This document shows positions 24,664 to 36,995 of a stretch of DNA of 64,000 bases, piece by piece. The translations under genes were made by a program, and so were the position numbers. Below the pieces are notes generated by a model. The model made no database searches, was not told the DNA's origin, and saw only the letters and a list, made by a program, of their open reading frames with translations. Every line of letters begins with the position of its first letter. Within the stretch, counting starts at the first letter, position 1. Source of the stretch: Mugil cephalus (lineage: Eukaryota; Chordata; Actinopteri; Mugiliformes; Mugilidae); NCBI RefSeq assembly GCF_022458985.1, contig NC_061770.1:39475599-39539598 (forward strand), read 5' to 3'.

Positions 24664-25368
24664 AGATCGTATAGTAAGGAATCATATCCTGTAGTATCGT
24701 ATCATATAGTACTACAGTATAGTATAGGTAGCATAGTATCATATCGTACAGTATAGTATTGTATAGTATTGTATGGTAACGTAACGTATACTGTAGTATC
24801 GTATTGCATCGTTTCGTATGATATTGTATAGTTAGCATAGCATCGTATAGTATAGTATCGTACCGTATAGTATAGTACAGTACTATATTTTATTGTATCG
24901 TTTCGTATCGTATCATATAGTATAGTATAACATAGTATAGTATCCTATCGTATTGTATAGTATAGTATAGTTAGCATAGTATTGTATTGTATAGTATAGT
25001 ATCGTATCATACAGTATAGTGCAGTATAGTATAGTACAGTACAGTAACCTATTGTTATCGTATAGTATCCTATCGTATTGTATAGTATAGTACAGTACAG
25101 TAACATATCGTTATCTTATAGTATCCTATCGTATTGTATCGTATTGTATCATGTAGTATAGTATAGTATAGTATCCTATCATATCGTATAGTATAGTATA
25201 GTTGGCATAGCATTGTATTGTATAGTATCGTATCGTATTGTATCGTATAGTATAGTATAGGACAGTCCAGTATCCTATAGTTATCGTATAGTGTCCTATC
25301 GTATTGTATAGTATTGTATCGTATAACATTGTATAGTATAGTGTACAGCATAGTATAGTATAGTATAA
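24664..25368. repeat. Pentanucleotide-type satellite (GTATA/GTATC)n
   Basis: About 700 bases are built almost entirely of 5-base units GTATA, GTATC and GTATT with drifted variants. Longer internal duplications are visible: GTACAGTAACCTATTGTTAT near 25037 and its relative near 25096, each followed by a CGTATTGTAT-type stretch. The minus-strand open frames over it, rich in Tyr, Ile and Thr, are by-products of the repeat and not genes. Confidence 0.95.
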
Positions 25369-27872
25369 AATATATTAGATGATACATTTGAAGCAACTTT
25401 GATGCAGTTTCACTTTAATGTATTTCTTACTCTGTATTTATTAAAGTATGAATTTATGACAGGCAACAAAATGGCAGTTGAATCTATACCCTACCAACTG
25501 GAGTGTTGGAGTATTTATATACTTGCATTTTTATGAACTAATTGAGCATTTTTGTGTATAATATATGGCGTATTTAACTGAGTGCAACATGTGGCTCTGG
25601 CAGCAGTTTAACTGAAAGGTATTAATCCAGGTAAGTGGGAAGCAAAACATATCCCTCTGCCTCATGACCATGAAGAATGCTCAGCTGCAGAAGGAATTTT
25701 AAGGAAGCTTTATGAACCTGGAGGCAGGTTAAAGGAACACCTTGACATTTTAAGTTTGTTTCCTTTGCTTCGCCTAATCTTTCTAGGACAGAAGGCCTCC
25801 CACAAATTTTCATATTTACTTTTCAAAGCACAGACAGTAGAAAAAATCACCTTGATGCTTGAGGTTTTCTCTGCGCCAGCTTCTTAGCTGCTGTTTGTTT
25901 TCATACCTAGTTTTTATATATGCATTAATTTTAGTTTTGAAATTCTGTTCATAAACTTTCCCGTTGCACAGACCTGCTTTCATGACGTCCAACCCGAAAA
26001 CTCACCAAAGCAGCTTTTTTTAAAGATTGGTTTGCAGTAATGTGAGAGATAATATGCTCTGAAGCATTACACAATTCATATCCATTATACGGGGGCAAGA
26101 AAAATGTTGGATAGCGGCAGAATTGGGGATTTTGACTTAACATGTTACACGTGAGGCAGCTTCTATGTGCTGCAAATGGAAAAACACATGACAGGGACCT
26201 GATCATTAAACATCCCAGATGTTTAACATCACAGCTCTGGGGTCAACCACACAGATGAGCCCGTGTTCAGAATTACAACATTAAACCTGACCTCAGATAC
26301 ATGAACAGTAACTGCTTCACTGTGATTCTTCTGTGGTTTTATTCCAACTAAGGTACATCTGATCTCATAGATCTTATCAGGTTATATCTTATTGGACCGT
26401 TTGTTACCGTATTCTACTGCCAGCAGTCATGAAGTCAGGAGTGGATCGACAAACCTATCAATTGATTTTATGTTATTTCCTGCAGTGGGTCAGCAGCTTT
26501 CTGTATGACTCTTTGCAAGGAAATGAAGCAAACAAATCCTCTCGCTTGAAGGCGCTTACATGTCACGTCAGCACAGCTTGGCCCGGTCCGTCGTCCGTGC
26601 TGCTTGTGTTGTTCCTTTTTTTTTGAACGTGGAATAATAGAGCATCAGTGGCGTACAACAGAGCGGATTGTTGGGGAGTGACGTGACCCATCGGCAGCTC
26701 AGATGACACCATGTAGTGCTGTTATTGTTACTGTACAGAGCTATACTGTCTATACTGTCCCTTAGCAGAGATGAGCAGGAAGCGCTTCCTGACGCCTCGG
26801 CACCGTACGTCTATAGGACACAAAGAAAGCCAGTGTCCACTGTCGCCTACATCAACAACTGTCTTGGTGGTAGCTTTTTTACATATTATTTGGCATTTGT
26901 TCTGAGAAAGAGAATGATGAAGTCATTTAGAAATGTTTTTTGGCCAATAATTCAGTAGCTGAGTCTGAGATCTGCTGCATCTATGTTCATTTCTTGTACG
27001 TACTTAATAAGTGGGTGTGAACGGACATTAGCAACATCTCGTTGCCTTTTTTCATCATCATAATGGGCGGAAAACAGTGATGTGAGGATTCAGTCTACTT
27101 ATCTGCAACATCATGAGACAACCAGGAAAACGACCTGACCAGACTAACGTCATGCAATTAGCCCCAGAGGCGTTTATGTTCAGTTAGAGATGAGTCATCC
27201 AATGAGGGTTTTCCTCCAGAGAACATCTCTCAAGTCCATGCGGCACATTATGAACACTGACTTATTGATGAGGCGGCGGCAGTCACAGGATCGTCAGAGG
27301 CTTCCTTTGTTCGGTGGACAATGTGTTCGGTTGATGCAAACCACGCTGGAACGAGTTCACAGGTTGAGATGGAAAACCGACACTGGAGACGAATCTTCTG
27401 ACGGCCATGCGCTACAGGCTGGAGGATCATCTGTGTGTTGCCAATTTTAAAAAATTGGAGGAATAAAAGGAAGGAGACTGAACAGGAAACAAAAAAAAAA
27501 AAGGATCCTGGCGGCAGACCAGCAACATCCATCATCTCATTAAAAGGGGAGTCTCCCCAGATTTTCAAGAACAAATTAGATTTCCAATTCATAAGTGATG
27601 GATAATTACGTTGAGCGGAGCTTGAATGGTTTCAGTTACATGCCAGAAAAGCAGGTGGAGAGCTGCAAATTTAGCTGCCTTGGCACAAATCTATCACCAG
27701 CCAAAGTACATTAAACTGAAGAAAGAAAAAACTTAATGCGATTGAGAAACGAGGGGTAAAACAACGACTTAATCAGCTGGCATGTAACCTAATGTATGTA
27801 AATTACAGCAGCATCCGCTGTGACTTCACTACCTAACAATGTCATACCCTTACAGCCTTATAGATTTAGGAC
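25369..27872. other. Unassigned sequence
   Basis: No gene or dispersed repeat is recognised. A poly-A run of about 12 bases lies near 27490-27502. Confidence 0.45.
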
Positions 27873-28115
27873 ACGGGTCTTCGACATTTTTCAGGCCAAG
27901 GACCCCCAAACTGATGGAGAGATTAACTTTACTACTATATGTGCTCTATATAAAACCCGGTCTAGTGGTATTTATAAATATATATTATGTTATTATCATT
28001 TTACATTCAGTTGTGGAGGAATTTTTTTGAAAAAGTGTATAAAAAATGTCCAATCAACCAAAGATTTTGCGGCGCCCCTGCAGTACCCCTGCGGAAACCC
28101 TGTTGAAGACCTATG
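27873..28115 (-). repeat. Dispersed repeat family A, copy 2 (inverted, shortened)
   Basis: In reverse complement it reads ATAGGTCTTCAACAGGGTTT, CAATCTTTGGTTGATTGGAC-type sequence and GGGGGTCCTTGGCCTGAAAA, parallel to copies at 8507 and 40308. About 200 bp of interior present in the longer copies is missing. Confidence 0.75.
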
Positions 28116-29938
28116 ATGTAGGAAATCAGTGGCCCAGCAGTGGGTGTGTTGGTAACACAAAGTCTGCTTCAAGACATGTTATTCTGACTTTTTGGACGCA
28201 CCTGAGCCGATTTGTATGAACCCAAAGCAGACGTCTCTTCCCAACACTCTCAAAAAGCAAAAGGTCAGGCTCATACAGACGGTGTTATTTCACAATAATG
28301 GGCCTCTCGCGACAGAAAGCAGCACTCCTAACCGACAATTAAGGCCCAAACTCACTCCATCCAAATAATTACGGCACTGCCTGTCGAGATAAGAGCAGCA
28401 AACCCACGAGCCGCATTCATCCGCCCTTTTAGCTACTTCTGCCCTGCTCCCTTCTATTGTGCTCTGTCGTGGCAGCAAACCTCAGTAGAAAACCACAGTA
28501 AACAGGTTTGGCTTTGTGCTCCACGCACACGGCCAAGAAGCATTCCAGTGAACTCGTTTTCCCACCCAAAGAATTAATGATTACACACACCGAGACACAC
28601 ACAAACAGATGATTTACAACAATAGGGTCGGATTGCTTTGGAAATGGCACTCATGCGGATAAAAGAAGAGCAGTGCTCATCCTTAAAAACAAATAAATAA
28701 ATAAGAAGTTTTAACAGCTTAAAAAAGTGACTTTCAGCCGAACTGCCAGTGTTATAATATATAATTTAAAAGCTCCAAAGGTTACATGTTAATATATGTA
28801 TTTAAAGACGTAACAATCTCCTCCAGAGTGCACGGAGCCAGGTGCATTTTCTCCCGAGGGCAAACGCCTGGAGGTGTATTAGCTCGATCCTTTCCCCGAG
28901 TTTATTTTGGCGTGCTCCATCTCGTGTTCTAGCAGCTTTGTTGCAACACACAGCACCCTGCCGGGTGGGTTTGAGCTGATATCTTTCCTGTCTTCTGAGT
29001 CATCGGAGCCGCTGTTCTGCGGAATTATTCCCAACCGTGACGGCTCACCTGCCTCATCTTTCATGCCCTCGAGGGCCGCAATTCGGTTTCAACATAACAA
29101 AAAACACTTACCCGAGCTCCCGGTGTAGGGATTGTCTCACGTCTGTCATGGTGTGTCATGGCAGACGTGTGCACAGTTTAATACTTAACCAGCTAGTTAC
29201 ACAGAGGATGTCCGGTAGACGCGCTGAAGCAAGCCTGTGGATTTTACACCGAAGTCATGCCCAGACACTAATACTCACGGTCAGTGTGTAATAATGACTG
29301 GTGGACGTGACGTATGCAACAAGCAACGATTAATGAAATAAAACACATAAAGTTACTTCTGGAAATTCCCCCAGCTCACCTTCTTGCCTCGAGTTAGACA
29401 CGAAGACTAACGCTGCTCTCATGGCTGCATGCTAAGTGGTGTGATGATACAAGTAATCTAGATTAGTTTCTAAAGTCTATAAAACCACACATTGCAGCAG
29501 GAGCCAGTGAATAAGCAATTCTACCTGCGTCCTGGTGTGTCAGCACTGTTCTGTACCTGCGTCGACTTCATTTTGTGGTTGGAAACGATCGACTCGTGCT
29601 GGAGTTGAGGCTCATAACTTCTCACCATAATGGAATCACTGCAACACAGAAGAAAGAGGATGAAAAATTTAACGAAACTGGACCCGTCTCCATCCCGTCT
29701 CCAACTCATTAAAAACTCATATTGTGGTATTTGTGCTGTCGTCAAACCTCAATCTCTTCAGTTCAAACAGTTAGATAGGGACGTTATAATTAAAATGAAA
29801 TGAAGTTTAGAAAATGAATTGCTATTTTACAATGTTTATAGGCTACGACAAAACAATTTCATTTTTTTTTGCTTTTTATTTAAACATTTTACATATTTTA
29901 CAAAAAAAATTTATAAAAAATTCTTGACCTATGATTAT

Positions 29939-29979
<41 letters not shown>

Positions 29980-32012
29980 TATATATATATATACATATTG
30001 AATGAGTTACCAAAAAAAAGAAGGAATAAATTTCAAAAGAATAAATAAAAAATGAAATGAGTAAAAAAATGACTTAAAGTACGGAATAACACCAACACAC
30101 ATCTACACATAAACATTCACACATGCATACATGCACGGGTAAATATAAAGTATAAAATTACAATCCATAAAAGGAAAGGAAAATTTTTATGGTATTAATA
30201 ATAGTAACAAAAGTATCGACGACAACAGACAGAGGAGCAAATATATGTAGATTTGCAGATGTAATTCATATTTTCTTTTAAATTAATACATAAAATTGTC
30301 TTTAAAGAACAATATTTTCAAAAACAACCACATTTAAGGGTTAAGTAATTTCTCTATGCTTGCCCCTTAGCTGGACCGTGAGCAAAAACCAGAATGGTGT
30401 AACAACGAAAAACAAAAATCAACTAGTGTGCAAAATACTTAGTGGAACTACTGGGCAAACTTTCCCCCAATCCCTAAGAGGAAATCAAAATAGCATGGCG
30501 GATTAGTACGCAGCCGCAAAGCTCCCACTGACCTAGAAGTATGTGTCTTCGTCTAAATTAAGAAGCATGCGTGCACTTCATCCAGCGGCACCTAATCCTT
30601 TTACATGGGCCCTCGTGCTTGACAGCCGTGGAGATCTACGCGCCCCGCGATCGTACGTGAAGGGTGAAACAAGAGCGCTGACGTGCAGGTGGGACATAGT
30701 GAAATGAGATAAACCAGGAGGCGAGAGGGACGCGATGAGCGATTTACCCAGGGAGAAAAAGGGAGAGAAGGAGCAGAGGAAGGGATGCGAGGTGGAGAAA
30801 TGCCAATGCCTCGAAGAAGCCAACACCCAATGGATGACATTAAGCCCTGATCAGCTGCTGACACACACACACACACACTTTGCTTTCCAGTGGCTACAAA
30901 CTCATAAGAAATCGGTTGTGCCAGGTGCACAGAGTTAGTTGGCAGAAGTTTTTCCCCTGTCACAAGAAAAAAAAAAACACACACCTCATCTTATCTCTCA
31001 TAAACAGATGTGCATGTTCCACATTTCCTCATGACAGTTACACATACCCTGGCGAACTAACATGAATCGCAGTGTGATTTTACGTGTGCAAGTGTGTGCG
31101 CGTGTGAGACTCAGAATCAGTCATCTCTCATTTCACAACCCGGCATTCACCGACCTCCACAGCTACTTCGCACACACACACACGCACGTTCTGCAAAAAT
31201 GTTCATATTTCATTTCCCCCAAACTCCCTCCACATCTTGATTACCGTCATGGCTTGGCACAGGCCCTGATGCCTGCAAAGCCCTTAAATCAAAACGGGGG
31301 CCGAACACCGGGAACACATTTCCATATCGGGCTTTCATTTTTGTCCCCGCACTTGGCCTCTCATTGATCTTTCTCTTCTATTCATCTAAAAATGAATGGG
31401 AATGAACACACGGAACACCGAACAGGACAGGATGCAAAGGTTTTCAGTGATCTTCAAAGCAAAACAAGCGAATATGGGAACTTATTTTCTTCGACATCTT
31501 TATTTGGCTGGATGACATTGAAACGTTTTTTAAGATATGGTTAATTTTACCCAGTACCAGTTTATTTTACCACCAGAACCCACCAGCAGTAAGTTTATTT
31601 ACCTGTGAGATATGGATAATGCAGTGAAACGTCTCACTTGAGATGTTGGAACAAGCAAATAATTGCTTGTTTAAGTTGAGTTAATTGATTAGACTAATAT
31701 TAACATTCAAATGATCTATAAAACATTTTAGATATATAGAATGGTTCATCTTACCATAGACAGACATGTTTCCTTCAAAGAACTTCTCATGAATCACCTT
31801 TGTAGGTTAGCTTCCTGTTAGCACTAGCTACTATTAATTTACTGGCTAGGAAACTGTTATGTTAAAGTTGGCTTTTATTTTATTACTTAGCTGACAACGT
31901 TTGTCGTTTACTTATTAAAATATTTTTTTCTTTCTTTTTACATATGTATGAATATCGAAGCTACTATTCCTGAACAATTCCGGAAGAAGGCGTATATTTG
32001 GCCTCCAAGCGT
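28116..32012. other. Unassigned sequence with TA and CA microsatellites
   Basis: A (TA)n tract with a short ACACAC interruption occupies about 29938-29996, and CA tracts lie near 30860-30879 and 31170-31184. No exon or transposon is recognised. 31780-31860 contains several GCTAGC/GTTAGC-type words. Confidence 0.5.
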
Positions 32013-32086
32013 GGCCGGTTAGCTCAGTTGGTTAGAGCGTGGTGCTAATAACGCCAAGGTCGTGGGTTCGATCCCCGTACGGGCCA
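32013..32086 (+). tRNA. tRNA-Ile (anticodon AAT)
   Basis: The 74-base cloverleaf has acceptor GGCCGGT pairing with ACGGGCC plus discriminator A. The D arm is TTAGCTCAGTTGGTTAGAGC, the internal A-box region. The anticodon loop is TAATAAC in a GTGGTGC..GCCAAGG context, giving AAT. The T arm contains GGGTTCGATCCCC, a B box. It matches the ordinary vertebrate nuclear isoacceptor closely, apart from a U·G wobble in the T stem. TTTT at 32092-32095 is a Pol III terminator six bases downstream. It should read AUU/AUC codons after inosine editing. It stands alone about 3.3 kb upstream of m1ap on the same strand. Confidence 0.97.
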
Positions 32087-35000
32087 TGAACTTTTAAAGG
32101 GAACTGTGAAGTAGTGGGTAGAAATACAGGAGTGGAAAAAAAGTATAAAAACTATAAAAACTACTTAAAACTAATTAAAGCATCTATCTAGTCCCTAGTC
32201 ACTACAGTCATAGAAATAAATAATAGCAGGTACAGGTACACTACTTAGTGGTTAGAGATACAGAGTAAATTATTATTTTATTGTTGTTTTAATGTTAAGT
32301 TATTTTGTGTAAATACACCCTAAAAAAGTGCTATATTTCAGATCATGGACATCAGGGTATTTTATTTCATTTTAAACTATTAGTATTTTGAGGTAGCAGC
32401 ACACACATACATAATATACATCATCATTTACTATATAGCCAAGTGAATACAACAACAGAAAAACCAAACAAAATACACAAGTGTTTCAAACACTAAAAAA
32501 GAAATAAGTAAAATAATAAGTCCAATAAAATAAATTAGACCTGGTATCGGCAGTATCAATACTTATCTAAACGCTGCTTATAATGTGAACAAATGGACGG
32601 GTCAAACAGCAGGAACATACAATTTATTTTATTTTATTTATGTGCTTTACCAATACTAAGCAAATATTTTATTCTCTATCTACTTATTTACTGTTTTTAT
32701 TTTTAATTGTGCTCACTTTTAATACATTTTATTTATTTATTATTAAATGTATGCACTATTATTGTACATATCTGTACAACATTTTGGTCAACTGAGGTTG
32801 TTTTTAAAAGCGCTTCAGAAATAAACTTTGACATGACTTTAATGTTTGGTCCATTTCACTGAGCTAGCTAGCATTAGCATTAGCCCGCTAGCGAGGAAAC
32901 GGGTCAAGGTTGGTCATTTGTTTGATGAGTTGCTCTGGTTTGTTGGTGCAGTTTGCTTTTATACTCATGTCTAAATATTCTTCAGAGTGAGTGTTTAATA
33001 TGTGTACTGAATATTTATCCAGCAGAAGAAGGTCTGAGTGGAAGGAATATAACTTTAGCGACGGTAATGCTAACTAGCTACAATGACTCTTAGGTTAACG
33101 TTAGCTAACTGTTAGCCAAAGCAAAACTGAAAACAGATATAATTGTAATGAAATACTTCATTTGAGGATTATGGCTTTTGAAAACTTAAGTAATAAGTTA
33201 TAGTTGGTCCTTTTTTTTACGCTTTTATTATTATAATCTGGGCTCAAGTTTTGAATTTAGCTTGGAGTGAGACTTTTATTTTTTAGTGTGTTTGAAGATG
33301 ATGTATAAGTATATTAATCTAATAAAGGACAAATTCCTTTAAACCAATTTTATTTATTTATTTATTGTAAGGCGTGATTACAGCGCTGCTATTTTACATG
33401 ACAACTAGAAATACTATTTTCTATTTGACTGATAGGTCGCTGATTCATTCAGAGTAGTCGGCCTTCTCCTCAGCCATTCACACATTATCTCTTTTATATA
33501 CAGGCTATTTTATCACTTCTTGAGTGCGTAAACTTATTAAAAATGTGTCCTTATTTTTCGTGCTAATAAATATGTCAGCTATTGCCACATACTGTAGACT
33601 ACACAAAGATATTCGTTGAAATTTAGTGTAAAAATCAAATGAAGAAATCCACCTGGACGGACACCAACCCACCAACCGTTGCTTATTAGCTGGTCTGGAC
33701 CCGGCGACATGTATTTGTCTTTGCACAGAGAATAGTCTGGGTGAGAAATGATGCAAGATCAAGGTGTGGAGCTGAAAGACGTGAGGACTGGGAAGGACAG
33801 AATTGGGCTCCGATGAGATGAAGAGGGCAGGAGATCAAGCTGCTCACATATTTACGCAGCGTACGCTTCATATACGGGCTCTCGCTTTGTGAAATAGCCG
33901 GTCTCAAAGCCGAGCGGGGTCTCAGAGCCGGGGTTTGATTAAAGAGCGCTCAGAGCTCAGAGCTTTGATTGAGGGTGATTACTTCTGTCTGTAGCTTTTG
34001 CAGTCCTAAGTGCAGCCCCAGCTTTCAAGTGTTTTTCTTGTTGTTATTTCTGCTTCTGTTTTTAGTTCAGATGATGCATCTAGTGCTTTGATTGTCGGTT
34101 CACCAGCAGGGACCCTGTGGCAAGATTTGGACCAGCATGACAGACAGCAGACAATTTATTCATCACTCAAAGTAGAAAGGATATTAGCAGGCGAAATTAT
34201 CCTTTGAAAGCCCCTGCAGTAAATCCTAAACCCTGGTCTGTTTTTTTTTTTTTTTTATGCTATTTGGAGATATCTGCCATCCTTTACTCAGTCTAGGACA
34301 AACGCCTGCTATCATTATGAATCAGTCTGCTGTCGATTTCATTCTATAAATGCCAGATGTTGAAAGATTTCTGATTTTATTGAAAATACGTATTTGTATC
34401 TCACACTCAAAGAATCACAGTGACAAATTATTTTCAGGGATATGCTTCATTTACGTTTTTGCTGATAAATCTTTCGTTAATCGACAAAATTTGAACCTGT
34501 ATGAGTATGTACAAGATTCCCAAATCAACTTCTGAGAAATAACAAAATGCCACCTCAACCTGTGTGACCTCTCGCCATTTCCACTATTTGTCACACACAG
34601 AGGTCTGGTCTGTTCTTGCTCACTCATATACGGAGACTAAGTGATTAAAAAAAAAAAGGCTAAAAAGGCCGCGTGTCAGGATGAGGAGACACCGACGTTG
34701 CTAAGTAAGGGATTTCCCTTCGCTAAGGTTTTTACATAATCTCCCATAATGACAGGGTTTCAGATGCAGTGATGGATGTGGGGGTTTCCCCTCTCTCCGT
34801 CTGCTGTGACCACGTTCTTGCACATGGACCTTTTTCCTATCAGATGAACTCCTCCTAACTGTCTCTCAGTCGATCTGTCGGAGTTTCTTTCAGTGGAAAT
34901 CGTCGCAGATTTCATTCTGGCTCCTCGGATGTGAAGACTTGCTACGTTTTTGTGTCTTATATGGCACTGAAACGTGTTTGAATCTTAAACAAAACACAGT

Positions 35001-35346
35001 GATTGAAGGCTGCACCTTGCTCTTGGAAAATAGAGTAGAACAGAATAGAAAAGTACTACGTGACCTCAACAAAAATGGGCTGGAACTTTTTTCTCCTATG
35101 AAGTATGGCCTTTATGTATTGGAAGAGCTTTGCGCGATGTGAAAACCCAACACCAGTAGAACATCGTGTCCTAGTTGGTTACATTAAAACGAGTTGATGG
35201 TGGTTTCGAAGCAGTCGGCTGCAGGAAGCGTTTCCACATCAATTACAGACGTTCTCTTCATCGGGGCTTCACATAATGAAGTTTGTTAGGCTCTTGTCTA
35301 TCCATGTGATTCATGCCTTGCGGTGATCCGTGTTTGTTATTCTTAG
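32087..35346. other. Unassigned sequence upstream of m1ap
   Basis: No coding exon is recognised. Clusters of GCTAGC, GTTAGC and TTAACGTTAGCTAAC words at about 32865-33120 suggest an old miniature element. Poly-T runs occur at 34239-34256. TTATTCTTAG just before m1ap exon 1 resembles a splice acceptor, so a 5' untranslated exon may lie somewhere in this stretch, but I cannot place it. Confidence 0.45.
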
Positions 35347-35352
35347 GTGTCC

Positions 35353-35610
35353 ATGGATAGCAGAAAGCGGCCCGCGGCTTCCTCCGCCTCGGGGAGTTTG
35401 GTGTTCTGGTCCTCTTCTTTCCCGCAGCAGCCCGCCAGAGTCCTGATCGTGGAGGCGGCGCCGCCCTGGTGGTCGGAGACCTGCGCGATGCTTTGCGACG
35501 CTCTGGATAACTTCTTATCCCTGGCCTGCAGCCTGGACGGGCCCAGCAGGATACCGCTGCTCAGCCTGTACGCAATCAGCAGGCAGCAGGAATGTCTACT
35601 TCCATTTGTG
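35353..35610 (+). CDS. m1ap: m1ap coding exon 1 (N-terminal 86 codons)
   Basis: M1AP is a vertebrate germ-cell protein needed for progression through meiosis I, and human loss causes spermatogenic failure. The exon encodes MDSRKRPAASSASG, then ARVLIVEAAPPWW, the core ALDNFLSLACSLDGPSR, and ends in QECLLPFV. This parallels the mammalian RLLIV, FFSLACSLMGPSR and ECILPFV blocks in order and spacing, as I recall them. I chose the ATG at 35353 because an in-frame TAG lies at 35344-35346 and it is the first in-frame ATG; +4 is G but -3 is T. That TAG sits in TTATTCTTAG, a plausible acceptor, so a 5' untranslated exon may exist. The exon ends in phase 0 at GTG|GTAAGA. No signal peptide or membrane segment is seen. 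The alternative of a pseudogene is unlikely, since all three exons stay open. Confidence 0.9.
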
Positions 35611-35781
35611 GTAAGACAGAAGAAGAAGAAGAAGGTGAAATCGTTCTACTAGAAAACACACGGCCTCTCTCTATTATTGCCTCCTCTTGTAGATTATATA
35701 TCGCCTCTTTTCCTCCACCTGTCCCCTTTACCGTGTCTCAGCTTCATGCGTTTTTCTCCACCTGTCGCTTTGTATTTTTAG

Positions 35782-35970
35782 CAGGTTCGCGGTAACTTGG
35801 CCAGGCTGCATTCCTGCGTCGAGGAGCTGAGGTCTATCCCGTGTGAGGGTTTCATCAGGGGAGCGACCAGAGGAGGCGATCTGCTGCGACAGGCAGTGCT
35901 GGACAGTCTGCAGCAGTTTAAACAGTACATCAGACACACCAGCGCAGGCAGCGGCAACATATCTGTGGAG
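35782..35970 (+). CDS. m1ap: m1ap coding exon 2 (63 codons)
   Basis: This exon continues exon 1 in phase 0 after a 171-base intron. It reads QVRGNLARLHSCVEELR, then a divergent middle (EGFIRGATRGGDLLRQA), then LDSLQQFKQYIRHTSAGSG. The first and last blocks parallel mammalian M1AP (QVKGNFARL.. and ..GLQQFKQYSRH), which supports orthology. The acceptor is TATTTTTAG|CAG|GTTCGC, a tandem NAGNAG site. Use of the first AG includes Gln, as in mammals; use of the second drops one residue without shifting frame. The donor is GAG|GTGAGC, phase 0. The exon is 189 bases and fully open. Base composition is GC-richer than the flanking introns, as in the neighbouring exons. Confidence 0.92.
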
Positions 35971-36447
35971 GTGAGCACAGACAGACCTTCACTTCTGTTT
36001 ATATGCATAAAAAAATCAGGCAGTGCTCCTTCCAAGCTGTTAACACAAATAAGAATAAATATTCCTCAGCATTTCCTGTTCATCAAATCACAGCAACCCA
36101 TTATCTCTGCTCAGTTTGTGATACAACATAACCTGGATGACTGAGACCTCCCCAGCAGGAGGTTTTCTACCAAAACATTTTGTAGTCATCAGGCATTTTC
36201 AGTGGCAGTTAAGCCAACAAACCAAAAAAAAAAAACGCCCAAACCTGACAATGGCTTCGTTTGAGCACCATTCACAGGATGAGTAGCATAGCCACACGGT
36301 CCCCCTCCTTAACCACGGGTTAGCACCCGGCCGTTGATGGAAATTCGTCACACCTGTTTCTGGTTATGACAGAAACGAGTCAAGCTAGTTTCTGATGAGT
36401 TTTACCCACAGACTTTTCCTTTTTAAACCTCATCTTCCCACTAGTCT

Positions 36448-36540
36448 CTCTGAACTGAAGAACTACTCGGATGAGTGGTGAAACGAATTGTGATCCTGCA
36501 ACTGAACTTGTAAGATTTCTTGAAAAGTCCAGGTGCAGGA
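36448..36540 (+). repeat. Short dispersed repeat, copy 1 (GATGAGTGG type)
   Basis: CTACTCGGATGAGTGGTGAAA followed by TTTCTTGAAAAGTCCAG recurs, diverged, at 36904-36995 in the same orientation. The two copies bracket the plus-strand tRNA-Ala gene. I recognise the motif as common in fish genomes but cannot assign its parent element. Confidence 0.55.
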
Positions 36541-36792
36541 TCACAGTTGCCTTTCTTCAGACGACCTTTTGGACGACCAATTAAAACATAATTTATTTTT
36601 GTAGTATGCCTGTGGGAAGCTTTTTTGCTTTTAGAACCCAAAATAATTGTTTTACCAACTCTCACTCGCTCAGAATTGTATTTTCGGCTGAATCTGAGCT
36701 GGCAGACTTTTAAGGAAACATTTCAGACGTCAATATACAATAAAGATTTAAAATAAAAAAATGTTTTCATGGTGTTGCAACAGCAAAAATAT

Positions 36793-36864
36793 GGGGATGT
36801 AGCTCAGTGGTAGAGCGCATGCTTCGCATGTATGAGGTCCTGGGTTCAATCCCCAGCATCTCCA
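36793..36864 (+). tRNA. tRNA-Ala (anticodon CGC), intron 2 plus-strand copy
   Basis: The 72-base cloverleaf has acceptor GGGGATG pairing with CATCTCC, discriminator A. The D arm holds TAGCTCAGTGGTAGAGC, and the anticodon stem-loop is CATGC-TTCGCAT-GTATG, giving CGC. The T stem CTGGG pairs with CCCAG around TTCAATC. The second acceptor pair is G·T (GGGG/CTCC), a tolerated wobble. A and B boxes are intact. Downstream is TTTCTT, not a clean TTTT, so termination may be leaky into the m1ap intron, on the same strand as m1ap. It reads GCG codons. A second, identical copy lies inverted 757 bases away. Confidence 0.95.
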
Positions 36865-36903
36865 TTTCTTGCAGCATGTATACACATGAAGTTCACTGTA
36901 TCT

Positions 36904-36995
36904 TCTGAACTGTCAGAACCGAAGAAGCTACTCGGATGAGTGGCGAAACATCTTCAAGAAATTCTACAAGTCCAGCTGACCTTATTCAATGCTTT
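36904..36995 (+). repeat. Short dispersed repeat, copy 2 (GATGAGTGG type)
   Basis: GAAGCTACTCGGATGAGTGG followed by CGAAACATCTTCAAGAAATT and ACAAGTCCAGCTGACC parallels 36448-36540. It starts about 40 bases after the plus-strand tRNA-Ala gene. Confidence 0.55.

Noticed and set aside
25070-25396. 108-codon minus-strand frame rich in Tyr, Ile, Thr and Asp
   Set aside because: It lies within the pentanucleotide satellite and its composition simply reflects the five-base unit.
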